A model generated the notes under the pieces. That model made no database searches. It saw only the letters and a list, made by a program, of their open reading frames with translations, and was not told the DNA's origin. A stretch of DNA of 34,444 nt, taken from assembly GCA_938023835.1 (NCBI GenBank), contig CALJDF010000049.1, forward strand, positions 1 through 34,444, read 5' to 3'. The translations under genes and the position numbers were made by a program. This stretch comes from an uncultured Alphaproteobacteria bacterium (GTDB taxonomy: Bacteria; Pseudomonadota; Alphaproteobacteria; SHVP01). This document shows, piece by piece, positions 1 to 8,178 of this stretch. Position 1 is the stretch's first letter. Every line of letters starts with the position of its first letter.

Positions 1-2227
1 CTTTTTCGGCAAATCGCCTGTTTACCGCGTCCGTGAGGCGGTGCTTGATTTCTTCGTCGGCAATGCCTTCTTCGGCGGCCCACTCTTCGATCGGCAGATC
101 CAGCGCGAAAATCCGTTTCGCTTCCAACGCGAGCGTCTCAGTCTCCCATTGCTCGGCATAGGCCTTTTCGGGGATGTGAGTCGCGACGAGATCTTCGATG
201 ACTTGGTCGCGCATGTCTTTGAATGTTTCGGAGACGTCGTTGCTCTCCATCAGGTCGATGCGCTGGTCGTAGATCACCTTGCGTTGATCGTTCATCACGT
301 CGTCGAACTTCAGAAGGTTCTTACGAATGTCGAAGTTGCGGGCTTCGACTTTTTGTTGAGCTTTCTCTAGGGCTTTGTTGATCCAGGGGTGGACGATCGC
401 CTCGCCCTCTTTAAGTCCCAGGCGGCGCAACATGCCGTCCATGCGCTCGGATCCGAAAATCCGCATGAGATCGTCTTCGAGCGAAAGAAAGAACTTGGAT
501 TGCCCAGGGTCGCCCTGCCGGCCTGACCGACCGCGCAACTGGTTGTCGATACGACGGCTTTCATGCCGCTCGGTGCCGATAACGTAGAGACCACCGTTGG
601 CCATGACGGCTTGTTTTTCTTTCTCGACCTCTTCCGTGATGCGTTCTATCGCTGCAGCGCGATCCGCTTCGGAAGCGCCATCGTCGATTTCGTTAGCAAC
701 CCGCATCTCGACATTACCCCCAAGTTTGATGTCGGTGCCCCGGCCGGCCATGTTGGTGGCGATGGTCACGGCCCCAAGCCGACCCGCTTGGGCAATGATT
801 TGCGCTTCTTGTTCGTGATAGCGAGCATTCAAGACGCGGTGCGGCACATTTCGTTTCTTGAGCGCTGCGGCCAACACTTCGGATTTCTCGATCGAAACCG
901 TGCCCACGAGACAAGGCTGACCGTTCTTTTGGCACTCCTCTACCAAGTCGATGAGCGCATTCATCTTTTCGGTCCCGTTGCGGTAGACCTCGTCGTCTTC
1001 GTCTTTGCGCACCATGGGTTGGTGGGTCGGCACTTCGACGACTTCGAGCTTGTAGATGTCGTGGAATTCTTCGGCTTCTGTCGCCGCCGTGCCCGTCATG
1101 CCCGCCAATTTGGGGTACATACGGAAGTAGTTCTGAAAGGTGATCGAGGCGAGAGTCTGGTTCTCTTGTTGAATCGAGACCCGTTCTTTGGCTTCAAGGG
1201 CCTGGTGCAATCCCTCCGAATACCGGCGCCCTTCAAGGGCCCGACCGGTAAACTCGTCGATGATGATCACCTTGTCGTCTTTGACGATGTAGTCCTTGTC
1301 TTTCTGGAAGAGACGATGGGCGCGCAATGCCTGATTGGCGTGATGGACGACAGTGACGTTCTCGATGTCGTAAAGGGTGGCGCCTTTGAGCAGGTCCGCA
1401 TCGCGCAGGAGCTGCTCCATATGCTCGACACCTTGGTCGGAGAGCACAACCGTCCGCGCCTTCTCATCCAATTCATAGTCATCGGGAATGAGTTTCGGGA
1501 TGACGGCATCGAGTTGTAGATAAAGATCAGAGCTTTGTTCGGCAGGTCCAGAAATGATGAGCGGTGTTCGCGCTTCATCGATCAGGATCGAGTCCACCTC
1601 ATCAACGATCGCGAAGTTGAACTTGCGTTGCACCATCGACGAAAGCTCGAACTTCATGTTGTCACGTAGATAGTCGAAGCCGAATTCGTTGTTGGTGCCG
1701 TATGTAATGTCCGCCTGGTATTGCTGGCGCCGCTCATCGTCGCTCAGCCCATGAGTGATGACCCCGACCGACAGACCAAGAAAGTCGTAAATCTCGCCCA
1801 TCCAGGCGGCGTCGCGTGCGGCGAGATAATCGTTCACGGTAACGACATGGACGCCTTTACCGGCCAACGCATTGAGGTAGACGGGAAGGGTGGAGACTAA
1901 CGTCTTGCCTTCGCCGGTCCGCATCTCGGCGATCTTGCCCTGGTGTAAAACCATGCCGCCGATAAGCTGAACGTCGTAGTGTCGCTCGCCGAGCGTCCGC
2001 TTCGCTGCCTCTCGAACTGTCGCAAATGCCTCTGGCAGGATGCTGCCCAGGGTCTCACCGTTGGCCAGCCGCTCCCGAAACTCAGCGGTCCGCGCTGCGA
2101 GTTGCTCGTCGGTGAGCGGGATGATCGATTCTTCGAGACCGTTGATATGGTCAACGACCGTCGAAAGTTCGCGAACGATGCGATCATTTGCCGTGCCGAA
2201 CAGGCGTCTGGCAAGTCCGCCGATCAT
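1..2227 (-). CDS. secA: Preprotein translocase ATPase SecA (3' end outside window)
   Basis: SecA is the ATPase motor that pushes unfolded preproteins through the SecYEG channel at the inner membrane. The ORF track shows only shadows here because the frame is open to the window edge; I read it from the reverse complement. It begins [21 protein letters not shown] Walker A motif MRTGEGKT lies near residue 102, as in E. coli SecA, a DEAD-type [14 protein letters not shown] near residue 210, and the helicase motif [14 protein letters not shown] and the [11 protein letters not shown] motif follow in the second RecA-like domain. About 742 residues are visible; a typical SecA has about 900, so the C-terminal linker and any zinc-binding tail lie outside. 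I chose the ATG at 2227 from the family N-terminus and a GGA-type ribosome site 5' of it. It is divergent from a secreted parvulin, a plausible Sec client. Confidence 0.97.
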   Translation of the reverse strand, partial: MIGGLARRLFGTANDRIVRELSTVVDHINGLEESIIPLTDEQLAARTAEFRERLANGETLGSILPEAFATVREAAKRTLGERHYDVQLIGGMVLHQGKIAEMRTGEGKTLVSTLPVYLNALAGKGVHVVTVNDYLAARDAAWMGEIYDFLGLSVGVITHGLSDDERRQQYQADITYGTNNEFGFDYLRDNMKFELSSMVQRKFNFAIVDEVDSILIDEARTPLIISGPAEQSSDLYLQLDAVIPKLIPDDYELDEKARTVVLSDQGVEHMEQLLRDADLLKGATLYDIENVTVVHHANQALRAHRLFQKDKDYIVKDDKVIIIDEFTGRALEGRRYSEGLHQALEAKERVSIQQENQTLASITFQNYFRMYPKLAGMTGTAATEAEEFHDIYKLEVVEVPTHQPMVRKDEDDEVYRNGTEKMNALIDLVEECQKNGQPCLVGTVSIEKSEVLAAALKKRNVPHRVLNARYHEQEAQIIAQAGRLGAVTIATNMAGRGTDIKLGGNVEMRVANEIDDGASEADRAAAIERITEEVEKEKQAVMANGGLYVIGTERHESRRIDNQLRGRSGRQGDPGQSKFFLSLEDDLMRIFGSERMDGMLRRLGLKEGEAIVHPWINKALEKAQQKVEARNFDIRKNLLKFDDVMNDQRKVIYDQRIDLMESNDVSETFKDMRDQVIEDLVATHIPEKAYAEQWETETLALEAKRIFALDLPIEEWAAEEGIADEEIKHRLTDAVNRRFAEK

Positions 2228-2262
2228 CCAGAAATCCTCATAATTGCTGTGATAGGAGCGTC

Positions 2263-2280
2263 GGCGCCCGTTTGGGCGCC
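2263..2280 (-). promoter_or_regulatory. Hairpin in the secA leader
   Basis: A perfect 7-bp GGCGCCC/GGGCGCC inverted repeat with a 4-base loop lies about 35 bases upstream of the secA start codon, in the region that would be its 5' untranslated leader. There is no T-run on either side, so it does not look like an intrinsic terminator. It could be a leader structure or part of an operator. The rest of 2228-2448 holds no convincing ORF or strong promoter on either strand. Confidence 0.3.
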
Positions 2281-2448
2281 AAACGAGAAATAAGGACCGC
2301 CAATGGCCCTGTCAACGGACCGACCAAGCGGGAAAGGGCGCCGGTCAATCGGTCGTGAACGGCAGCACACGGGAAAAATGCCAAGTTCTCATGAGATCAC
2401 GTGCTACAAAACGTTCGCTTTCCTGAAACTACGACCACCGAGGACCCG

Positions 2449-3291
2449 ATGAAGCTCCTGATACCCGCCCGTTTTGTAGGCGTACTAATCACTTTGGCAC
2501 TTATCGGCTCGGGATCTTTGGCCCTCGCCCAAGGGTCGGATCAGGACCGAATTCGCGCCAAATTCGCTGGGGAAGAAATCCGCCAGTCGGACATCGAGGC
2601 GTTCATTAGCCAGCTTCCGGAACAGGTTCGGGCGGCACCACGTGATCAGATTGAGCCCCTTGTCATTAACGAACTCGTCAATACGCGCTTGATCGCACGG
2701 TTGGCGCGCTCGGCGGGGACCCAGGACCAAGAGGAATACAAGCGCCAGCTAGAAGTTGTGGCGGCGCGCATTCTTCAAAACGTGTATCTCGGCGCGCAAG
2801 TCGAGGCGCGGCTCACGGAGGCGCGTATCACCGAGGCCTACGACGCCTTTGTCGCTGCGAACCCGCCGGCCGAAGAAGTGCGGGCCAGCCATATCCTGGT
2901 TGAGGCCAAGGAGAACGCCCAGGCGATCGCCGACGAGGTTCGGGGCGGAGGTGACTTTGCCGAGATTGCTCGGCGCGAATCAACCGGCCCATCGGCCACC
3001 TCTGGCGGCGATCTCGGATTCTTCGAGAAGGGGCAAATGGTCCCAACCTTTGCCGAGGCAGCCTTTGCGCTCGAGATCGACGAAGTGTCGGACCCGGTTC
3101 AAACTCAGTTCGGCTGGCACGTCATCAAGCTAACCGACCGTCGCCAAGCCTCGCCGCCGACTTTGGATGAAGTACGCGGAGAACTCACCGAACAGCTTGA
3201 GGAAGAAATATTGGGCGAAGTGCTCGCGGAGGCCCGCGAGGGCGTCACCATCGAAACCTTCGATGCCAACGGCAACCCAACCGAGAACTAG
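2449..3291 (+). CDS. Secreted parvulin-type peptidyl-prolyl cis-trans isomerase
   Basis: A 280-residue periplasmic foldase of the PpiC/SurA/PrsA kind, expected to isomerise Xaa-Pro bonds in exported proteins. The track begins at a GTG at 2401, but ATG 2449 is better: GAGG lies just upstream and the protein then starts with a classic signal peptide (MKLLIPAR followed by a hydrophobic stretch ending near ALAQG). An N-terminal SurA-like helical part (about residues 30-130) precedes the parvulin domain (about 140-245) with the hallmarks VRASHILVE, GGDLGFFEKGQMVPTFAEA and FGWHVIKL. It ends in an acidic tail. It stands between secA and argJ, an arrangement common in alphaproteobacteria. The family call is secure; which clients it serves is not visible. 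Confidence 0.93.
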   Translation: MKLLIPARFVGVLITLALIGSGSLALAQGSDQDRIRAKFAGEEIRQSDIEAFISQLPEQVRAAPRDQIEPLVINELVNTRLIARLARSAGTQDQEEYKRQLEVVAARILQNVYLGAQVEARLTEARITEAYDAFVAANPPAEEVRASHILVEAKENAQAIADEVRGGGDFAEIARRESTGPSATSGGDLGFFEKGQMVPTFAEAAFALEIDEVSDPVQTQFGWHVIKLTDRRQASPPTLDEVRGELTEQLEEEILGEVLAEAREGVTIETFDANGNPTEN

Positions 3292-3340
3292 CCGCCGTCT
3301 ATTGCCGGGCGTCTCAACACGCCGTTAAGCTTCGCTCGTT

Positions 3341-4579
3341 ATGGCCCGAGGACTTCCGCGATCACCGCTTGCGCCGGTTGGGACGCCAACCATGCCGCCC
3401 ATTGCGGGTGTGCGTCTGGCGGCGACCAGCGCCGGCATTTCCTACGACCGTGCCGATGTTTTGCTGGTTGCTTTGCCGGCAGGGACCTCCGTTGCGGGCG
3501 TATTCACCAAATCCAAGACCGCTTCCGCACCCGTTCATTGGTGCCGCGATATCTTGCGTAAAGGCGGCGCTCGCGGCCTCGTGGTCAACTCGGGCAATGC
3601 GAACGCCTTTACCGGCTACGAAGGTGTCCGCGCCGTTGCCGCCACCACAGCGGCGGTCGCCAAGGCGCTGGGTTGCCGGGCAGACGAGGTCTTCGCGAGT
3701 TCGACCGGGGTGATTGGTGAAAAGCTCCCCACCGGCAAGGTCCTCTCGGTTGTCGAAACGTTGAAGCAGGGCCTAGGCGAGGAAAACTGGCTTGCGGCCG
3801 CGGAGGCGATCAGGACCACAGATACCTTTGCCAAGGTCGCGACACGGTCGTTTTCGATCGGTGACGCGCCATTCAATCTCAACGGGATTGCTAAGGGCTC
3901 GGGGATGATCGCACCGGACATGGGAACGATGCTGGCCTATGTCTTTACCGACGCGACAATCGCCGGTGACGTGCTGCAGGCCGAACTGGCAAACGCAAAC
4001 GCTCTCTCCTTCAACGCCATGACCGTCGACAGCGATACATCGACGAGTGACACGGTGCTGGCCTTTGCGACCGGCGCCGGCGCGGCGCATCCGGAAATCT
4101 CAGACAGCAAGAGCCCACACCTTCGCGGGTTCCGTCGTGCGTTGCGTGATCTCATGAGCGATCTTGCGCACCAGATCGTGCGCGACGGTGAAGGTGCCTC
4201 AAAGTTTGTGCGGATCGATATTTCGGGCGCGAAGTCCAAGCGCGCGGCGCGTCGCATCGGTCTCGCTGTGGCCAATTCGCCGCTTGTCAAAACCGCGATT
4301 GCTGGAGAGGACCCGAACTGGGGACGAATCGTGATGGCGGTCGGCAAGGCTGGCGAAGCCGCGGATCGTGATCGCCTGTGCATTAGCTTCGGCGAGCATC
4401 TCGTGGCCGAGAACGGGGTCCGGGCGCCAAACTATGAAGAATCTGTGGTGGCGACTTACATGAAGAACTCAGAGATCAGCATCGCCGTCGATGTCGGCGT
4501 CGGTCAGTCTCGTTTTACCGTTTGGACGTGTGACTTCACCGAGGCCTATGTCCGCATCAACGCGGATTATCGGTCCTGA
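3341..4579 (+). CDS. argJ: Bifunctional glutamate N-acetyltransferase / amino-acid N-acetyltransferase ArgJ
   Basis: ArgJ moves the acetyl group from N-acetylornithine to glutamate in the cyclic arginine pathway and, in bifunctional forms, also uses acetyl-CoA. The 412-residue protein has the usual start region (SPLAP...MPPIAGVRLA), LVVNSGNANAFTG, and the self-cleavage region KGSGMIAPDMGTML, with the predicted nucleophile Thr196 at the start of the beta chain. The C-terminal half carries GEDPNWGRI and ends in a family-typical YVRINADYRS. The residue before Thr196 is Gly, where Ala is the usual one; I infer that cleavage still occurs because the residue is small. ATG 3341 has no clear ribosome site; a later ATG at 3392 would drop the conserved SPLAP segment. 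It lies 49 bases after the parvulin and 22 before a GNAT gene, so is probably cotranscribed. Confidence 0.96.
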   Translation: MARGLPRSPLAPVGTPTMPPIAGVRLAATSAGISYDRADVLLVALPAGTSVAGVFTKSKTASAPVHWCRDILRKGGARGLVVNSGNANAFTGYEGVRAVAATTAAVAKALGCRADEVFASSTGVIGEKLPTGKVLSVVETLKQGLGEENWLAAAEAIRTTDTFAKVATRSFSIGDAPFNLNGIAKGSGMIAPDMGTMLAYVFTDATIAGDVLQAELANANALSFNAMTVDSDTSTSDTVLAFATGAGAAHPEISDSKSPHLRGFRRALRDLMSDLAHQIVRDGEGASKFVRIDISGAKSKRAARRIGLAVANSPLVKTAIAGEDPNWGRIVMAVGKAGEAADRDRLCISFGEHLVAENGVRAPNYEESVVATYMKNSEISIAVDVGVGQSRFTVWTCDFTEAYVRINADYRS

Positions 4580-4601
4580 AGGGTGCGCGCCGCGACGCAC
4601 G

Positions 4602-5141
4602 ATGAACGTACAAGCGAAAAGCCTCATTCCCCTTGAGACCGAGCGTCTTCGGCTCCGAACCTTCGACGCCACGGACAAAGAGTCTTTGGTGGCGCAGCTG
4701 ACCGACCCGCAGGTTTCGAAGCAGCTCGCCTTCGTCCCCCATCCCTACGACACGAGCCATGCCGAGGCATGGATCAAAGACTGCGTCCGAAACCCGCCGG
4801 GCAAGATCGTCGGATGCCGCCTCGCCATCGAGCGACGGGAGGACGGCGCGTTCATCGGGGGCCTCGGGTTGATCCCGCGCGAGCGCGCGTTTGAACTCGG
4901 ATATTGGTTGGCACGGGGTTATTGGGGCCAAGGTTACGCAACGGAGGCCGTGGGCGCCGCCGTCGACTTCGGGCACAGGGCGCTAAATATGTGCCACATC
5001 GTTGCTTTCGTTTTCATGGGAAACCCCTCGTCCACGCGCGTGCTCTCGCGGCTCGGTTTTGCCTATCGCGGCCTCGACGAGTCGGCGCCGAATCACGAAA
5101 GTCGCAAGGTGCTTCGTTACGACCTCGTGAAATCGGCATGA
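4602..5141 (+). CDS. GNAT family N-acetyltransferase (RimJ/RimL-like)
   Basis: A 179-residue GNAT acetyltransferase of the RimJ/RimL type, which transfers acetyl from acetyl-CoA to an amine, often a protein N-terminus. It opens with the typical LETERLRLRTF strand. ELGYWLARGYWGQGYATEAV is the acetyl-CoA pyrophosphate-binding loop (motif A), and NPSSTRVLSRLGF follows, matching the family's C-terminal part. The track starts at 4491 inside argJ; ATG 4602 puts the start just after the argJ stop and just before the family core. Its stop overlaps the start of the next gene (ATGA), so the two GNAT genes are probably translationally coupled. They have similar domain layouts, suggesting an old tandem duplication. 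The substrate is unknown. Confidence 0.9.
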   Translation: MNVQAKSLIPLETERLRLRTFDATDKESLVAQLTDPQVSKQLAFVPHPYDTSHAEAWIKDCVRNPPGKIVGCRLAIERREDGAFIGGLGLIPRERAFELGYWLARGYWGQGYATEAVGAAVDFGHRALNMCHIVAFVFMGNPSSTRVLSRLGFAYRGLDESAPNHESRKVLRYDLVKSA

Positions 5142-6100
5142 AAATGCCGCCGATTGCTAGCAATCGGTTGACGCTTCGCCCGCCGCAACCCACCGATGCG
5201 CCACAACTGACTGAGTTGCTCAACGAACCGACCGTCGTCTCCTTTCTGTCGCATGTGCCGTTCCCGTATCAACTTGCCGACGCGATTTCCTTCATCGACT
5301 CGGCAAATGGCGTGGGGGATCTACCGGTCGGGGACGCCTTCGTCATCGAAGACCGAGCCACCAAAACGCTCATTGGCTGCGTCGGCGTGCGGCCCGATGA
5401 ACTGCCCGACGGCACGACTGTGGGCGAGATCGGGTATTGGCTCGGCCGTCACAGCTGGGGGCAAGGCTTCGCCACAGAGGCAGTCGGGGCGATGCTCCCC
5501 TATTGCTTTGAAGGCCTGGCGCTGGATCGGCTGACGGCCTCCATCTATGTGGACAATGCCGCCTCGCGCTGGGTCTTGGAGAAGCTTGGTTTTCACGCCG
5601 TTGGCGCCGTCGATGCGTGGTATCCGGCACGGGAGTCGGTGAGGAAATCGATCTTGATGACGCTCGAGTCCGAGCGTTGGCAGGCGGCCCAAGGCGAGGC
5701 GGTGCCTATCCTCACGGTGGTTGCGGTTGCGCTTTTGGATGGAGATGACCGCGTTCTGATGGCCAAACGACCGGCAGGAAAGTCCATGGCCGGCTTGTGG
5801 GAGTTTCCCGGCGGAAAAATTGCCGCGGGTGAATCGCCCGAGGCCGCCCTCATCCGCGAACTCGGCGAGGAACTCGGCATCAACACCGAGCAAAGCTGCC
5901 TTGCGCCTTTTTGCTTCGCGTCTCATCGCTACGACACGTTTCACCTCTTGATGCCGCTCTACGTTTGCCGGGTTTGGGACGGCAGACCGGAGGGGCGCGA
6001 GGGTCAGGTACTCAAGTGGGTCGCCATGAAAGATCTGGCTGATCTGGCGATGCCGGCAGCCGACGTTCCGCTCGTCGCAATGCTAAGGGATTTTCTTTAG
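5138..6100 (+). CDS. GNAT acetyltransferase-Nudix (MutT-like) fusion protein
   Basis: A 320-residue two-domain protein. Residues 1 to about 185 form a GNAT domain (SNRLTLRPPQPTDA, then GEIGYWLGRHSWGQGFATEA, then NAASRWVLEKLGF). Residues about 190-320 form a MutT-like Nudix hydrolase: LLDGDDRVLMAKRPAGKSMA, then a complete Nudix box from G226 (GX5EX7REUXEEXGU with REL and EELGI). MutT proteins remove 8-oxo-dGTP and similar damaged nucleotides, and LWEFPGGK fits that branch. The track start at 4904 lies inside the previous gene; ATG 5138 overlaps the upstream stop by 4 bases. Fusions of this kind are known in alphaproteobacteria as bifunctional GNAT/NTP pyrophosphohydrolases. Why the acetyltransferase is attached is unclear. 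Its 3' end overlaps the convergent methyltransferase gene by 18 bases. Confidence 0.93.
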   Translation: MKMPPIASNRLTLRPPQPTDAPQLTELLNEPTVVSFLSHVPFPYQLADAISFIDSANGVGDLPVGDAFVIEDRATKTLIGCVGVRPDELPDGTTVGEIGYWLGRHSWGQGFATEAVGAMLPYCFEGLALDRLTASIYVDNAASRWVLEKLGFHAVGAVDAWYPARESVRKSILMTLESERWQAAQGEAVPILTVVAVALLDGDDRVLMAKRPAGKSMAGLWEFPGGKIAAGESPEAALIRELGEELGINTEQSCLAPFCFASHRYDTFHLLMPLYVCRVWDGRPEGREGQVLKWVAMKDLADLAMPAADVPLVAMLRDFL

Positions 6101-6997
6101 CGGCGTCGGATCTGCCTTATCACCGGTGGGCTGCTCTTCGGCCTCAAGCGCTTCGGCCAATCGCGTTGTCGCGCTACCCGGCCGCAGCGGCTTCTGTTGC
6201 GATTCGTGCGGTGCCCAGCCGGTGAGATAGATCACGTCAAAGGTGGCGTTGATGCGTCCGCTCTTTGCGTATCGCTGTTCGTATAGCGCGCTGGCTCGTG
6301 CAAACACCTTTCGCGAAGTGAACTGCTTTCGTCGCTGCGTGAGTGCGTTTGTTTCGCCCATTGCTCGAAGGTCGTGCATTAAGGCTACGGGCGAAGCGTA
6401 GGTCACATTGATTCTGTCCTGATCGGCAACCGGTAAGGCAAATCCGGCCCGCTGCAGCAATCCACCCGCATCACGCAGGTCCACGAACGGAATAACCCGC
6501 GGACTGATCCCCCCCGAGACGTCGATCTCCGCGGCGCCGAGGCATTCGCGGAGTTCCATTAGGGTGTCGCCACCGAGAAAGGCGGCGAGAAGCAATCCGT
6601 CCCGTTTCAGCACCCGGCGCACTTGGACAAGGGTGCCCGGAAGGTCGTTTGCCCAATGCAAGGCCATGACGCTCATCGCGAGATCGACTCTTTGGGCTGC
6701 CACCGGAAGAGCCTCGGCGCTTGCGACCATGGTGTTCTCTCGCGTTGCAAAAGCTGCGGTGCCGACGAGCGTAAAAACCGTCTCGATGCCGCGGGAGGCG
6801 GCGACGCCGGAGGTCGATAACTGTTTGCTAAGTCCGGGCTGTCCGCTGAAGTCGAGCATTTCGGGAAAGGTGCGTTGGATGTCGAGGAGTCGGTCGGCGA
6901 GGCGCGCGGCGATCTCATCAACCAGGAAGTTTTCGCTGTGCGCCCGCAATCGATTGCGGACGACGGACGCGCGGTCAAAAACAACGGAATCGGTCAT
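6083..6997 (-). CDS. Class I SAM-dependent methyltransferase-fold protein, NDUFAF5/BioC-like
   Basis: A 304-residue protein with the N-terminal signature FDRASVVRNRLRAHSENFLVDEIAARLADRLLDI seen in BioC and in the mitochondrial complex I assembly factor NDUFAF5, whose human form hydroxylates an arginine of the NDUFS7 subunit. The glycine-rich SAM motif I is weak here (LDFSGQPGLSKQL), so ordinary SAM binding may be altered. Later elements are AMSVMALHWANDLPG, DGLLLAAFLGGDTLMELR and a C-terminal ARASALYEQRYAKSGRINATFDVIYLTGWAPHESQ. The alphaproteobacterial orthologue is often near comF and grx, as here. A role in complex I assembly is inferred from NDUFAF5; a biotin pathway role is less likely because no bio genes are nearby. 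It overlaps the convergent Nudix fusion gene by 18 bases. Confidence 0.85.
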   Translation of the reverse strand: MTDSVVFDRASVVRNRLRAHSENFLVDEIAARLADRLLDIQRTFPEMLDFSGQPGLSKQLSTSGVAASRGIETVFTLVGTAAFATRENTMVASAEALPVAAQRVDLAMSVMALHWANDLPGTLVQVRRVLKRDGLLLAAFLGGDTLMELRECLGAAEIDVSGGISPRVIPFVDLRDAGGLLQRAGFALPVADQDRINVTYASPVALMHDLRAMGETNALTQRRKQFTSRKVFARASALYEQRYAKSGRINATFDVIYLTGWAPHESQQKPLRPGSATTRLAEALEAEEQPTGDKADPTPLKKIP

Positions 6998-7103
6998 GGG
7001 CCTCGAAGCACGCGGCGCGGGGTGTCGCGGCCGTGATCCTACTACATTTCGGAATGTTTGCTGTTAAGGTGGCGACTTTCCGGGTTTTGCTAGCGGCGAA
7101 GAC

Positions 7104-8147
7104 ATGAAAGCGATTGTTATTCACGAATGCGGTCCGTCCGACGTTCTAACGTACGAAGATATCGACACGCCGAAAATTGGGCCCGGCGAGGTTTTGATCA
7201 ACCTGAAGACGGTGGGTTTGAACCACTTTGACCTCGACGTCCGGGGCGATATTTCGGGTTACCTCTCGCTCAAGATGCCGCACATTCTCGGCGTCGAAGG
7301 CGCTGGCGTGGTGGCCGAGGTTGGATCGGGCGTGACGGCGTTTAGCGTCGGAGACCGCGTCATGCCGCAGCTCACCACTTCTTCAGGACAGTGCCGCCGG
7401 GAAATCTGCAATTGCGCCTTGGGCATGGACAATATCTGTCTGGATTTCGACAAACTCGGGGTAACCAGCTGGGGCACGTATGCCGAGTACGTCAAGGTGA
7501 CCGAGCCGAACGTAATTCGCATCCCCGATGGGCTTTCCGACCTCGACGCCGCAGCAACTCAGGTTGCGATGGCGACAGCTTGGGAACTCGTCGTAACCAA
7601 AGGAAAGGTCAAACAAGGCGAGGACGTGGTCGTCAATGCGGCCGGATCTGGCGTCGGCTCAGCAGCAGTCCAAATCGCGATGCTTGCGGGTGCCCGCGTC
7701 ATTGCGACCGCCGGGTCGGATGACAAGCTCGATCGAGCACGGCAGCTGGGTGCATCCGAGGCGATCAACTATTCAAAGCAAAGTATCGTCGACGAGGTCA
7801 TGAAGATGACCGATGGCCGCGGTGCCGATGTCGTCATTGAGTGTGTTGGCGGAAACATCCTGCAGCAAAGTCTTGAAGCGCTCTGCTTGAACGGTCGCCT
7901 GTCGACCGCCGGCGCGCACGCCGGAGAAAAAGTTGAGATCGACATGATCGAGTTCTTCCGCAAGCAATTGACCATGACGTCAACACATTTTGCCCCGGTC
8001 TCGACCAACCAAATGGTTCTCAAGTTGGTCAAAGAGGGCAAATTACGACCGGTGATCGAGCAGATCCTCCCTCTCAAGGACATGAAGGCCGCGCACGACC
8101 TGATCGCAAGCCGCAAGTTCTTCGGCAAGGTCGTTCTCGAGGTCTAG
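7104..8147 (+). CDS. MDR superfamily zinc-type alcohol dehydrogenase / quinone oxidoreductase-like protein
   Basis: A 347-residue medium-chain dehydrogenase/reductase. The catalytic GroES-like domain starts MKAIVIHECGPSDVLTYEDI and contains HILGVEGAGVVAEVG, where classical zinc alcohol dehydrogenases have a GHE motif. The nucleotide-binding domain contains VVVNAAGSGVGSAAVQIA, a Rossmann glycine motif typical of NADP-dependent enzymes. A cysteine cluster near residues 95-112 (C-x4-C-x1-C-x7-C) occupies the place of the structural zinc lobe, but the spacing differs from the usual C-x2-C-x2-C-x7-C. The absence of the catalytic GHE points to a reductase of quinones or enones rather than an alcohol dehydrogenase. 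It appears to be monocistronic, with GC-rich dyad symmetry right after its stop. Substrate unknown. Confidence 0.88.
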   Translation: MKAIVIHECGPSDVLTYEDIDTPKIGPGEVLINLKTVGLNHFDLDVRGDISGYLSLKMPHILGVEGAGVVAEVGSGVTAFSVGDRVMPQLTTSSGQCRREICNCALGMDNICLDFDKLGVTSWGTYAEYVKVTEPNVIRIPDGLSDLDAAATQVAMATAWELVVTKGKVKQGEDVVVNAAGSGVGSAAVQIAMLAGARVIATAGSDDKLDRARQLGASEAINYSKQSIVDEVMKMTDGRGADVVIECVGGNILQQSLEALCLNGRLSTAGAHAGEKVEIDMIEFFRKQLTMTSTHFAPVSTNQMVLKLVKEGKLRPVIEQILPLKDMKAAHDLIASRKFFGKVVLEV

Positions 8148-8154
8148 AAAAGAA

Positions 8155-8178
8155 GCCCCCGCTATCCTTAGCGGGGGC
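8155..8178 (+). terminator. Perfect 10-bp hairpin between the MDR gene and comF
   Basis: GCCCCCGCTA and TAGCGGGGGC form a perfect 10-bp stem around a 4-base loop, 8 bases after the MDR stop codon. It resembles an intrinsic terminator for that gene, but the base after the stem is the A of the first comF ATG, not a run of T. It may end transcription weakly, stabilise the upstream mRNA 3' end, or hide the comF initiation region. Confidence 0.5.

Noticed and set aside
41-1519. Several plus-strand ORFs (41-370, 563-1519 and others) at the window start
   Set aside because: They are shadows of secA on the minus strand, which reads through the whole region with all SecA motifs.
4491-4601. Extended GNAT start inside argJ
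   Set aside because: The extra 37 residues are unlike the family and overlap argJ; ATG 4602 fits better.
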